NCBI RefSeq assembly: GCF_900103715.1
Contig: NZ_FNHL01000004.1
Coordinates: forward strand, 1-64,000
DNA from: Halogranum gelatinilyticum
GTDB lineage: Archaea > Halobacteriota > Halobacteria > Halobacteriales > Haloferacaceae
Reading direction: 5' to 3'
Length of the DNA: 64,000 nt
The number at the start of each line of letters is the position of its first letter. The first letter of the stretch is position 1. Position numbers and translations under genes: made by a program. Under the pieces are notes generated by a model. That model was not told where the DNA came from, searched no databases, and saw only the letters and a program-made list of their open reading frames with translations. Of this stretch, positions 43,705 to 52,597 are shown piece by piece.

Positions 43705-45507
43705 CTATTCGACGGTCACGCTCTTCGCGAGGTTCCGCGGCTTGTCGATGGACCGACCCATTCGCTTCGCCATGTGGTAGGCGACCAACTGTAGCTGGAC
43801 GTTCGCGAGCAACGGTGCCATCCGGCCGTTCGTCTCCGGAATCTCGATGACAGCATCCGCATACCGCTCGGCGTCCGACTGGCCGTCGGTCACCACCACG
43901 ACCGGCGCGTCCCGTGCTTCGACCTCTTTGACGTTGCCGATGGTCTTGCGAGCACGCTCGTCGTCGCCCGTCACCACCGCGAACACCGGCGTCTCGGCAG
44001 TCACGAGTGCGAGCGGTCCGTGTTTCAACTCGCCCGCGGCGAAGCCCTCGGCGTGTTCATAGGTGATCTCTTTGAACTTGAGCGCGCCTTCTAGGGCGAC
44101 CGGGAAGTGCAGTCCGCGGCCGATGAAGAAGAACGACGAGCAGTCGCCGTACTCCTCGACGATTTCGGCCGCATTCGACTCGTCGAGCACCGTCTGAATC
44201 TGCCCTGGAAGGTTGCGGAGGGCCGCGACCAGCTCTCTGGTGCCGCCGCCGGACTGCCCGACCAGTCGCTCGACGAGGAGATTTACGCCCACGAGCTGTG
44301 AGGTGAACGTCTTCGTCGCGGCGACGCCGATCTCCGGTCCGGCGCGGATGTAGAGCACGTGGTCACATTCGCGCGACGCCGTACTACCGACGACGTTCGT
44401 CAGCGCGAGCGTTTCCGCGCCTCGACTGCGTGCTGCCCGAAGCGCGCTGAGGGTGTCGGCCGTCTCGCCGCTCTGGGTGATGCCGACCACGAGCGTTCCG
44501 TCCGGAATCGGCGGCGTCGACGTCGCGTACTCGCTGGCCAGGTAGGCGTTCGCCGGAATCCCGGCGTCGCGCAACAGCGAGGCCGCGTAGAGCGACGCAT
44601 GATACGAGGTCCCGCAGGCGACGAGCTGGACCGTCTCGGGCGTCTGAATGTCGTCGAGTTCCTCGACCGTGACCGACCCCGAGAGTTCGTCGACGCGGCC
44701 GCTCAGACACTGTCGGAGCGCGGTCGGCTGCTCGTGAATCTCCTTGAGCATGAAGTGGTCGTAGCCGCTCTTACCGGTCTGTTCGGCACTCCACTCGACC
44801 GTCGTGACTGACGGGTCGGCCACAGAGCCGTCTCGCTCGGTCACGGTCCACCCGTCCGGGCGGAGCGTCGCGAACTGTCCGTCTTCGAGGTAGACGACGT
44901 CTCGGGTGTGCTCCAGAAACGCGGGGACGTCGCTCGCGAGGTAGTAGCCGTCGTCGCCGATACCCAAGACGAGCGGCGAGTCGTTGCGGACCGCGAAGAT
45001 GGCGTCCTCGTCCGCGACGACGCAGGCGAGCGCGTAACTACCCTCCAGGCGGTCGACTGCGCGGCGGAACGCGGTCTCGGCGTCGTCGCCCTCGGCGAGA
45101 TAGGCGGCGACGAGATGTGGGACGACTTCCGAGTCGGTCTCACTCGTGAAGCTGACGCCGTCGGCTTCGAGTTCGTCGCGGAGCGTCTGGTAGTTCTCGA
45201 TGATGCCGTTGTGGACGACGGCGACCGTCTCGTCCTCGTCGGTGTGCGGGTGGGAGTTGCGGTCCGACGGCGGCCCGTGGGTGCTCCATCGGGTGTGACC
45301 GATACCGGCGGTGCCGTCGAAGGTACGTTCGGAGACTGCATTCTCTAACGCAGACAGTTCGCCCTCCTTCTTTGCGACCTGGAGCGTCCCGTTCGCGACG
45401 GCGATGCCGGCCGAGTCGTAGCCGCGGTATTCGAGCGTCGAGAGCCCCGAGAGGAGCACGTCATCAGGCCGTTGGTTCCGACCGACGTAGCCAACGATGC
45501 CGCACAT
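43705..45507 (-). CDS. glmS: Glutamine:fructose-6-phosphate aminotransferase (GlmS)
   Basis: A 600-residue enzyme: Ntn glutaminase domain from MCGIVGYVG (Cys2 nucleophile; about 2-215) and two SIS sugar-isomerase domains (about 280-420 and 450-590; VVGITQSGETADTLSALR and a C-terminal lysine-containing NLAKSVTVE). It makes glucosamine-6-phosphate, the first step to UDP-GlcNAc. The start ATG overlaps the stop of the glmU-like gene by one base (TGATG), so the two are coupled. Confidence 0.96.
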   Translation of the reverse strand: MCGIVGYVGRNQRPDDVLLSGLSTLEYRGYDSAGIAVANGTLQVAKKEGELSALENAVSERTFDGTAGIGHTRWSTHGPPSDRNSHPHTDEDETVAVVHNGIIENYQTLRDELEADGVSFTSETDSEVVPHLVAAYLAEGDDAETAFRRAVDRLEGSYALACVVADEDAIFAVRNDSPLVLGIGDDGYYLASDVPAFLEHTRDVVYLEDGQFATLRPDGWTVTERDGSVADPSVTTVEWSAEQTGKSGYDHFMLKEIHEQPTALRQCLSGRVDELSGSVTVEELDDIQTPETVQLVACGTSYHASLYAASLLRDAGIPANAYLASEYATSTPPIPDGTLVVGITQSGETADTLSALRAARSRGAETLALTNVVGSTASRECDHVLYIRAGPEIGVAATKTFTSQLVGVNLLVERLVGQSGGGTRELVAALRNLPGQIQTVLDESNAAEIVEEYGDCSSFFFIGRGLHFPVALEGALKFKEITYEHAEGFAAGELKHGPLALVTAETPVFAVVTGDDERARKTIGNVKEVEARDAPVVVVTDGQSDAERYADAVIEIPETNGRMAPLLANVQLQLVAYHMAKRMGRSIDKPRNLAKSVTVE

Positions 45508-46703
45508 CAGCGAGACACCTCAGCATTCTCATCGATGTTCCGAGTGACACTACAGCCAGAATGAATCCGTGCACTCGCTCCAACGAGTACACCTGGCTCG
45601 ACAGTAACTCCGCCACCAAGGATAGCTCTATCAGCGAAGACACCACCGAGCCGCGTCTCCGTATGGACTGTCGTCCCAATCGTCACGTCACCCTTCCCAC
45701 CGGTGACTGTCGTTCCTGGGCCAATCTGGACGCTCTGACCCGTGACAGTATCGATGACTGTTGCATTTGCCCTGATTCGTGTGTCTCCATCGATGACGGA
45801 ATCGTGGACAACCGCTCCGGCATTGACGGTCACGTTCTGACCGAGAGCTGTGTTCGGACCGATTACCGCTTGCGGACCGATTACCGAATCCGGACCGATG
45901 ATTGCTGGGCCCTGAACGGTCGCATCAGAATGTACCGATGCCGTCGGATCAATATATACGCCGGATTCGATTTCCGGCTCGTTAACGAGGTTCTCTGCTT
46001 GGAGAATCTCTCGTGAGAGAGAAAGGAGGTCCCACGGATACGTCGCGTCTTGCCACGTCCCATCCGTCTTGACACCACGAACCGCGCCTTCGATTCCAGT
46101 CAACCGCCCAATTGTATCGGGGAGTGAGAGCTCGCCGTGTTGGCGTGGTGTCGACTCAATTTCGGCGAAGAAGGAAGGTGCAAACGCATAGATTCCAGCG
46201 TTAAGCAAGCGGTAGCTCTCGTCACCAGGGCGTTCGATGAGTTCTGTGATGCGGTCTCCGTCCAAACGGACGGCACCGTATTCGGATGCCTCTTCACTTT
46301 CAATGACCGCAAGCGTCGCCAAATCTTCAACAGTGTGGGCATCCCGGACAGCTTCGATAATCTCGTGATCGATTAGCTGGTCACCGTTGACGACCATGAA
46401 GTCTGAATCGAGCGCGTTGGACGCTTGGAGGAGTGCATGGCCACTCCCCAATTGCTTTGCTTGGTGGTGATACGTGATATTCCGGTTGCGGTACGTGGTT
46501 CCGAAGTGGTTCTGGACGCGATCTGCTTTGTAGCCAACCACGAGATGGAGGTCATCAATCCCCGCATCAATGAGCGCGTCAAGAACGTATTCGAGGATTG
46601 GGCGATTTGCCGCCGGGAGCATCGGCTTCGGTCGATGCTTCGTCAGTGGCCGGAGTCGTCGTCCTTCACCAGCAGCGAGGACAACAGCCGAAGAGAGGTT
46701 CAT
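45507..46703 (-). CDS. glmU: Bifunctional GlmU-like sugar-1-phosphate nucleotidyltransferase/acetyltransferase
   Basis: A 398-residue protein with an N-terminal nucleotidyltransferase domain (AVVLAAGEGRRLRPLTKHRP; VVNGDQLID; about 1-225) and a C-terminal left-handed beta-helix of hexapeptide repeats (about 245-390; AIIGPDSVIGPQAVIGPN). In archaea such enzymes (MJ1101/ST0452-like) make UDP-GlcNAc from GlcN-1-P. Followed by glmS in one operon, it would supply amino sugars to the glycan locus nearby. A phosphoglucosamine mutase is not present in the window. A minus-strand TATA element near 46729-46738 supports the start. Confidence 0.88.
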   Translation of the reverse strand: MNLSSAVVLAAGEGRRLRPLTKHRPKPMLPAANRPILEYVLDALIDAGIDDLHLVVGYKADRVQNHFGTTYRNRNITYHHQAKQLGSGHALLQASNALDSDFMVVNGDQLIDHEIIEAVRDAHTVEDLATLAVIESEEASEYGAVRLDGDRITELIERPGDESYRLLNAGIYAFAPSFFAEIESTPRQHGELSLPDTIGRLTGIEGAVRGVKTDGTWQDATYPWDLLSLSREILQAENLVNEPEIESGVYIDPTASVHSDATVQGPAIIGPDSVIGPQAVIGPNTALGQNVTVNAGAVVHDSVIDGDTRIRANATVIDTVTGQSVQIGPGTTVTGGKGDVTIGTTVHTETRLGGVFADRAILGGGVTVEPGVLVGASARIHSGCSVTRNIDENAEVSR

Positions 46704-46860
46704 TACCTGCAGACAGTTCAGCGAGTGGCAAATACCTTGTTGTCGGATGCTTGTAAATATCTCAGCGCGCCTGTGGGTTATCCAGGCTCAGCGTCCAGGG
46801 AGGGACTGATTACATCGGAACTCCGGTACATTAGTAAGGACACCTGACACACTCTCGCCC

Positions 46861-47136
46861 ATGGTTACGGCGCGTCGAGAGCGGTTTATCAGAGCACAGG
46901 TTGCCTGGATGGCAGCGTCGCTTCTCGTGCTCACACTGCTCGACGCGTTGACGCTCGAGTTGTTTTTCGTGGTCTGTTTGATTGGCTTTCTCGTCGTCGT
47001 CGAACTCACCGCACCGTTCAGTGTCACACCTGCGTGGCGTAGTCGGCTGAAATGGCTCATCGCACTGGGCCTTGCAGTCTTCGGCTACATCGTCGTCCGC
47101 CGGATTCTGGAAATCCTGCCAGCAGGGGTGATTTGA
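46861..47136 (+). CDS. Small two-to-three-helix membrane protein at the head of the MoxR unit
   Basis: A 91-residue protein (MVTARRERFIRAQVAWMAASLL) with hydrophobic segments at about 13-30, 34-50 and 62-80. It is 1 nt from the next gene (47138) and is probably the first gene of the MoxR unit. A TATA-like acattagtaag lies about 27 nt upstream of the ATG. The family is not recognised, although I recall similar small proteins beside haloarchaeal moxR genes. Confidence 0.75.
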   Translation: MVTARRERFIRAQVAWMAASLLVLTLLDALTLELFFVVCLIGFLVVVELTAPFSVTPAWRSRLKWLIALGLAVFGYIVVRRILEILPAGVI

Positions 47137-47137
47137 C

Positions 47138-48220
47138 GTGGAGTGGTCCTCTCTCCGCGGTGACTATCCACGAATGCTGCTTGTGGCACTCCTTGGTGTC
47201 GTAGTGATTGCGTTCGTCATCGCCGCTAGTACGTCGACGACAGCGTTCGGCGTGTACAACAATGCATGGGACGGTGCATCCGAGTTACAGAATCAAGCTG
47301 AAGCGAGCGGTGTTGAGGGCGAGATTATCCTCAACACGAGCCAGTACCCCACTGTGCAGGCAAACACGACCGTTGCGTTCGTCCTCTCACCGGGACAGGC
47401 ATACAGTCCGAGAGAGACCGAACAGGTCAGTCAATTCGTCCGCGAGGGAGGAACGCTCGTCGTTGCTGAGGACTTCGGACCCCACAGCAACAGCCTGTTA
47501 TCGGCGGTTGGTGCGAACGCATCCGTCGACGGTCGACCGCTGCGTGACGAGCAGAACCTGTACCGTTCCCCTGCAATGCCGGTTGCAACGAACGTTACGA
47601 ATACGTCGCTCACCCGTGACGTCGAGCAGCTCACTATCAACCACGGGACTGTCGTCGAGCCGAACGGCACACAGGTGCTCGTGCGGTCCTCGGAGTTCTC
47701 GTATCTCGACACTAACGGTAATGAGGAACTCGACGAGAACGAGTCGCTACAGGAACACCCGGTCGTAACGGTCGAGTCAGTCGGTGAGGGCCGGGTCGTC
47801 GTCGTCAGTGACCCCAGTCTGTTCATCAACACGATGTTGGAGCAACCAGGAAACCAGCAGTTTGCCGAGAACGTGTTGACGGCCCACGATAGAGTCCTGC
47901 TCGATTACTCACACGCCGGCCAACAACCACCACTTGCTGTGGCATTGTTGTCCCTTCGGAGTACGCCACTACTGCAAGTGGTCTTCGGGAGTGTCGGCAT
48001 CGGAGCGATTGCCCTCTGGCTACAGCCGCCAACGGCACTCAAGCGTGTGCTCGGTAGAGAAGAGTCCCGTCCAGCAGAGTCAGTTGTAGACGGCCCAGCG
48101 GGAGAGGCTGCGTTACTCACGTATCTTCGCCGTCACCATCCGGAGTGGGAAGAAAGTCGAACCCAGCGAGTAATAACAGGTATTTTAGACCATCAGCAGG
48201 ACGATAGCGATAATGACTGA
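47138..48220 (+). CDS. DUF4350-type membrane protein
   Basis: A 360-residue protein (GTG start, MEWSSLRGDYPRMLLVALLG) with an N-terminal helix (about 12-33), a large extracytoplasmic region with a Rossmann-like GATase-type pattern (QVSQFVREGGTLVVAEDFGPHSN, VVVVSDPSLFINTML), and one C-terminal helix (about 270-290). The last ~60 residues are cytoplasmic and end as a DUF4129-like tail might. DUF4350 proteins recur with MoxR and DUF58. It overlaps the MoxR start by 8 nt. Confidence 0.82.
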   Translation: MEWSSLRGDYPRMLLVALLGVVVIAFVIAASTSTTAFGVYNNAWDGASELQNQAEASGVEGEIILNTSQYPTVQANTTVAFVLSPGQAYSPRETEQVSQFVREGGTLVVAEDFGPHSNSLLSAVGANASVDGRPLRDEQNLYRSPAMPVATNVTNTSLTRDVEQLTINHGTVVEPNGTQVLVRSSEFSYLDTNGNEELDENESLQEHPVVTVESVGEGRVVVVSDPSLFINTMLEQPGNQQFAENVLTAHDRVLLDYSHAGQQPPLAVALLSLRSTPLLQVVFGSVGIGAIALWLQPPTALKRVLGREESRPAESVVDGPAGEAALLTYLRRHHPEWEESRTQRVITGILDHQQDDSDND

Positions 48221-49193
48221 TCCCGAGGCAATCGTCGATGCCGTCCGTGAGGAGGTCGGGACCGTCCTCATCGGCAACGAAGACGTCGTCGAAGGGCTTG
48301 CGATTTCCATGTTGACTGGCGGTCACGTCCTTCTCGAGGGCGTGCCAGGAGTTGCGAAGACGACAATTGCGAACCTCTTCGCACGGACCACTGGACTGGA
48401 CTACCAGCGGATTCAGATGACTCCGGACGTTCTGCCGGCAGACATCACTGGGACGCACATCTACCGGGAGAACGTTGGTGAATTCGAACTCCAGAGAGGC
48501 CCGATCTTCGCGAACATCGTCGTCGCTGACGAGATCAACCGTGCGACGCCGAAAACACAGAGTGCCCTGTTGGAAGCGATGCAAGAGCAGACAGTAACTA
48601 TCGAGGGAGATACCCTTGAGTTGCCACGGCCGTTCATGGTCATCGCCACGCAGAACCCGATCGAACAGGAGGGGACGTTCGAACTGCCCGAGGCACAGCG
48701 TGACCGCTTCCAGCTGAAGTACATCGTCGACCTACCGCCGCGGGCAGAAGAGACGGAACTCCTCCGACGTTTCGACTCGAATCCCGGACTCGGACCGGAC
48801 TCTGTCGAACAGACGGTAAGTGGCGACGAGTTGCTCGATGCTCGTGAGACAGTCAGCAAGATACACGTCGACGAGAAAATCCACGAGTATATTCTGGATA
48901 TTGTGGCCGAGACGCGTGAAACGTCCGTTACTGCACACGGTGCCTCACCCCGTGCATCACTCGCCTTCCTCAACGCGGGCAAGGCGCGTGCGGCCATTCA
49001 CGGTCGTGAGTACGTTATCCCCGACGACATCAAGTCGCTCGCACCCAACGTCCTGATTCATCGGTTGATTCTCGGTACTGAAGCTGAACTGAGCGGGCGG
49101 TCCAGAAGGGAAGTGGTCGAAGAGATCCTCGAATCGGTAACGCCCCCTCGAAACGTTGAGAGTGAAAGCACTGTCGCGGACACCTCGGAGTGA
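48213..49193 (+). CDS. moxR: MoxR-family AAA+ ATPase
   Basis: A 326-residue AAA+ protein (MTDPEAIVDAVREEVG) with Walker A GVPGVAKTT, Walker B VVADEINRA, the ATQNPIEQEGTFELPEAQRDRF sensor region (known MoxR signature; abridged), and a helical C-terminal lid. MoxR ATPases act as chaperones that help mature or insert metal into partner protein complexes and usually work with a VWA/DUF58 protein. The partner is at 50812-52266 on the opposite strand. Start ATG 48213, within the end of the DUF4350 gene. Confidence 0.94.
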   Translation: MTDPEAIVDAVREEVGTVLIGNEDVVEGLAISMLTGGHVLLEGVPGVAKTTIANLFARTTGLDYQRIQMTPDVLPADITGTHIYRENVGEFELQRGPIFANIVVADEINRATPKTQSALLEAMQEQTVTIEGDTLELPRPFMVIATQNPIEQEGTFELPEAQRDRFQLKYIVDLPPRAEETELLRRFDSNPGLGPDSVEQTVSGDELLDARETVSKIHVDEKIHEYILDIVAETRETSVTAHGASPRASLAFLNAGKARAAIHGREYVIPDDIKSLAPNVLIHRLILGTEAELSGRSRREVVEEILESVTPPRNVESESTVADTSE

Positions 49194-49334
49194 ACGCTGA
49201 GAGATTCGAATCGCTGTTGAAGGGCTGCTTCTGAGAGACTGACTTAGCCAAGAAAGACTGCCGAAAACAACATCGTCGCAATCACAAGTGAAAGGAATCC
49301 AAGTACACAAACTCTCGGCCCGGGCAAATTCATT

Positions 49335-49405
49335 GAAATCGTTTTTGCGGACCTGTCTATTAAATGAATGGATTGCGGACAGTCTCTAAAAATTTCATTT
49401 TTGTT
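49335..49405 (+). terminator. T-rich probable terminator after moxR
   Basis: T-runs (atcgtttttgcgg near 49338 and tttcatttttgttttg at 49388-49403) lie in the 250-nt spacer between the convergent moxR and 49446 genes. Oligo-T stretches act as terminators in archaea. The spacer itself holds no gene. Confidence 0.4.
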
Positions 49406-49445
49406 TTGACGTCACTTCCCCCAGAGCGTGAACACACAGGAGAAG

Positions 49446-50333
49446 TCAGTCGCGTGGCGATGTCGAATTGTCTCTCTCCCAGCGGCATGTGACCCGGAAG
49501 TCAACATCGTCGGAGTTCCCCGGCTCGGTAGTCACCGTCGTCTGGATAGGTGTCCCGAGTCCGGTGGCTAATCCGACAGCGACGAACGATGCGACGGGGT
49601 GGTCGACGTCATCATCAAACGTGTACGCACTATCAGTTACAGCGACGGTTAGTCGCCCGTCTTCTGCATCAAGATCCGTGGTCGTCGCTTCGACGACTTC
49701 GAACACATTAACGAGCGCGTCGGTTAGTTGGTCACGCAGCTCATGTGGTGTCGTCCCGAGTGGACCGGAGAGAGTCTGTTCGAACTCTTCGAACAGGTTT
49801 CGCCCTGTCGGCCGCAGTGCTAAGCCACGTTCTCGTTCATTCTCAGTGACGACGAATGTCGACTCGAGATCACCCTCACTCGGCACATCGAACTGGGAAT
49901 GTTGGGGGACGAACAGCCGAGCAGTCTGACGCTCGTGGGGAATATAGACGCGAGTATCACTCAATCCGAGTTCACGGACGATTGCGGTTTCGTTCGTCAT
50001 CAACGCTGCGTAGATTCGTTCGCCCACGTCGGCCGCGATGAACCGCTCTGGAGTGAGATAGTAGGTGAGTACACCAGCGAAGAGCCCGATCCCTGCAAGT
50101 GCGAAGAGCACGGTCTGCGCAGCCGGGAATAATAGTGCGCCGATGGCGGACACGACGCCGATCGAAACAAGTCCGAGAGCACTCTGTCGGTAGCTGGTGC
50201 GTCGGGCGCGGACGTACTGTCCACGGAGCCGCTGGTTCTCCTCTCGGAGCAATTCGAGTTCAGCACGGAGATCTGAATCGGTAGCCGAACGGTCCGTCTG
50301 TGTGTCCTCCGGGGAAGGTTGTTGTTGGCTCAT
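49446..50333 (-). CDS. Membrane protein with coiled-coil N-terminus, DUF58-unit partner
   Basis: A 295-residue protein. An acidic N-terminus and a short coiled coil (about 20-42; LRAELELLREENQRLRGQY) precede two hydrophobic segments (about 52-90, a hairpin), then a soluble, acidic alpha/beta domain (about 100-295). The family is unnamed by me. Its start overlaps the stop of the preceding gene by 4 nt (ATGA), so it is the third gene of the DUF58 operon. It is probably bound to the same membrane complex. Confidence 0.75.
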   Translation of the reverse strand: MSQQQPSPEDTQTDRSATDSDLRAELELLREENQRLRGQYVRARRTSYRQSALGLVSIGVVSAIGALLFPAAQTVLFALAGIGLFAGVLTYYLTPERFIAADVGERIYAALMTNETAIVRELGLSDTRVYIPHERQTARLFVPQHSQFDVPSEGDLESTFVVTENERERGLALRPTGRNLFEEFEQTLSGPLGTTPHELRDQLTDALVNVFEVVEATTTDLDAEDGRLTVAVTDSAYTFDDDVDHPVASFVAVGLATGLGTPIQTTVTTEPGNSDDVDFRVTCRWERDNSTSPRD

Positions 50334-50815
50334 GAGTCGTCTGTAATGAGTTCAAGTTGAACGAGTTCGAATCGGTGGAGTCCGTACCCAACAAATGCCC
50401 ACAGTCCGATGCCTACGATGGCGATTATCCAGAGTTGGACGTCAGCGAGTACTGCTGCATAGCCTATACTAACCACAAGGGTGATGACAAGCACTGTCTC
50501 AAGCCAGAATCGGTACTGCCGAGGTGTGGAGGCAAATCCACTCAGGAGAAGAACGACGAGACCAGCTTCTGCGACAACAGCCTCAAGGAATGCTGCCTCG
50601 GGAAGAACACCCAAGAGAAGCACTTGGCCAACAGCGAATGCGAACGGTGGAGTGAGCGCGATTACCGCGACTACGAGTCCGATACCGAAGGCGAGTCCGA
50701 GTGGACCACCGAGGACGCCCCATGCGACGACAGTGAGGAACAGTCCGATGCCTTCGAGGCCAGTTGGAAGCGACCAGGAGCGGTGGTCCACGTCGTTCTC
50801 GACAGTGCCGCTCAT
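50330..50815 (-). CDS. Five-to-six-helix membrane protein, DUF58-unit partner
   Basis: A 161-residue hydrophobic protein (MSGTVENDVDHRSWSLPTGLEG) with about six helices and no catalytic residues. It overlaps both neighbours by 4 nt. The function is unknown; it is likely to be a membrane subunit or assembly factor of the MoxR/DUF58 module. Confidence 0.75.
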   Translation of the reverse strand: MSGTVENDVDHRSWSLPTGLEGIGLFLTVVAWGVLGGPLGLAFGIGLVVAVIALTPPFAFAVGQVLLLGVLPEAAFLEAVVAEAGLVVLLLSGFASTPRQYRFWLETVLVITLVVSIGYAAVLADVQLWIIAIVGIGLWAFVGYGLHRFELVQLELITDDS

Positions 50816-52266
50816 CGGACTCCCTCCGGAGCGGCCGACTCACTGTGTGAGCGCTGTAGAACTGTGTCAAGATGGTCGCCTGGACCAACCTCGAATGCCG
50901 TCACGCGCGGGAGTTGGTGAAGTTCGCGTCTGAACTCCTCGAAATCAACGTACCGCTGGTAAATCTCGTCCATGTCGGAGAGCCCACTACTCTCGAACAG
51001 TGCTGTTGGGGTCAAGAAGACGAGTACGTTGTTCCCACTCTCCGATGCGAGACGAACCGTCTCGCGGATGCTGTTTCGCTCGGTGTCGTCAGTGAGGAGA
51101 ATCGTCCACGTCTGGCCGGACTGCCTGAGGCGGGTACGGCGCACCGTCTCAAAGAGTGGGTCACCTTCGATACGCTCGACGTAGACATCGCTGGCAGTAA
51201 AGAACGGACGAAGACGCTCAGCGAAGGCTGATGTGTCGGCATCGAGGTTTCGAGCTGCTTGGCGTGCCGTTGTGGGGCGTGCAGTATCGGTCGTGTGGCG
51301 TGTAGTGTCACTTGAAGGACGCGTCGGCTGGATTGTATTGAGGTCGTTCCGAATCGAACCGTAGTTCGACGTCGCCGCGCCCGGCGGTCTATTGACAGTG
51401 AGTCCCGAATCGCCGACTGCGTAGAATCCGAGTGAGTCTCCATACGACTCCGCCGAGCCGACGAATCCGAGCGCGACTTCACGTGCAAAATCTAGCATCG
51501 TCTGTCCGTCAGGGCCGACGTCCATCGCTGCTCGGTGGTCGAAGACGAGCACAGTTGTTCGATCAGTCTCTAGCTCGAACTCGCGAACGTGCGGGTAGCC
51601 CTGCCGTGCAGTCGCTTTCCAATCGATTCGGTTCAGCGTATCGCCGGGGACGTACTGGCGGAGGCCTGCAGGTGTGAGACCGGACCCGGTCTGGTTAGTT
51701 GGATGTTCGCCGTAGGCAGCGAGCATCTGTTCGCCACCTTGCCCGACGTGGATGTTTCGTGGTGCTCTCGGTTCGGCAGTGAGTGTCGCCGTCGGGCCCC
51801 GCTGGTAACTCTCGGTGAACAGCCCGTGTTCGTCGGTGAATTCGATGCGAGGGGCAGCGAGTGTAAACCGTCCAGCGAGGGGAACGGTTAGACTAAACGA
51901 AACTGTGGCACTGTCGGTTCCTGGGGGGAGCCGAACCTGCCGTTCCGACTCGGCAACTGAATCCGCTGCAGCCGGTAAGCGAGCGGTAACCGTCACGGTA
52001 GACTCGGTCTGGGCGGTCCGTGTTGCAGTCATCGTCACGAAGACCGTGTCGTCGACGGAAACATACGACTGACTCAGTGAGTAGTCCGTGGTAAGTGCTG
52101 TGTCAGTCTCGACGAAATCTCGACCCGCTCGACGCTGTGCAACGAGGAGCACCGCACCGAGCGTCACCGTGCCCCCGAAGGCAAGTGGTCGGTCGGCGAC
52201 AAGCGCGACGAGCGTGCACAACGCGCCAAGTCCGAGGAGTGCCCAGTAGTGGCGCGTCGGCTCCAT
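50812..52266 (-). CDS. DUF58 (VWA-like) membrane-anchored protein
   Basis: A 484-residue protein with two N-terminal helices (about 5-45), a beta-rich region (about 50-165), then the DUF58 core LRQYVPGDTLNRIDWKATAR and VREFELETDRTTVLVFD, the start of a VWA-like domain with a D-x-R-A-A-M variant in place of a full MIDAS motif. DUF58 proteins are the usual partners of MoxR ATPases. It is the first gene of a three-gene, 4-nt-overlapping minus-strand operon, and divergent from the DUF4129 gene. Confidence 0.9.
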   Translation of the reverse strand: MEPTRHYWALLGLGALCTLVALVADRPLAFGGTVTLGAVLLVAQRRAGRDFVETDTALTTDYSLSQSYVSVDDTVFVTMTATRTAQTESTVTVTARLPAAADSVAESERQVRLPPGTDSATVSFSLTVPLAGRFTLAAPRIEFTDEHGLFTESYQRGPTATLTAEPRAPRNIHVGQGGEQMLAAYGEHPTNQTGSGLTPAGLRQYVPGDTLNRIDWKATARQGYPHVREFELETDRTTVLVFDHRAAMDVGPDGQTMLDFAREVALGFVGSAESYGDSLGFYAVGDSGLTVNRPPGAATSNYGSIRNDLNTIQPTRPSSDTTRHTTDTARPTTARQAARNLDADTSAFAERLRPFFTASDVYVERIEGDPLFETVRRTRLRQSGQTWTILLTDDTERNSIRETVRLASESGNNVLVFLTPTALFESSGLSDMDEIYQRYVDFEEFRRELHQLPRVTAFEVGPGDHLDTVLQRSHSESAAPEGVR

Positions 52267-52597
52267 CGTCAGTCAAAATCCGAGGAACCCAATTGAAACT
52301 TGCGCAATTTCTCTGTAACGACATTTCATTCGGTGTGACTACTGTTCGCTGGCAGGCCGAGCACCGACAGAAGATGGACTAAACCGCAAATGATGCCAAA
52401 ATAACAACAGTAGAGTCATCGACAGTACGAGTCAGACGTGCAGCATGCCGGACGGTTCTTACCCGAGCGGCAGTCAGCGCGCTGTCTGAGGCATCCATCC
52501 CCTCAACGCAACCTGACATGGGTGCCCTTTCCGATCAGGAATAGAAGGGTCAACTCAGACGAAAGTATATTTATCCGTTCATCTACACCAGACTACT
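52267..52597. other. Divergent promoter region, DUF58 and DUF4129 units
   Basis: A 331-nt region with the plus-strand TATA element (52565-52575) and a minus-strand TATA-like stretch near 52290. A 46-codon minus-strand ORF (52379-52519, MSGCVEGMDASDSALTAA) is open and coding-like, but its support is weak, so I do not call it a gene. No other content. Confidence 0.4.
52565..52575 (+). promoter_or_regulatory. TATA element of the DUF4129-type gene
   Basis: gtatatttatc is centred about 28 nt upstream of the GTG at 52598, supporting that GTG as the leaderless start. Confidence 0.6.

Noticed and set aside
52379-52519. A 46-codon minus-strand ORF in the DUF58/DUF4129 divergent region
   Set aside because: It is coding-like, but the TATA match (ttctat) is weak, no ribosome-binding site is seen and I know no homologue.
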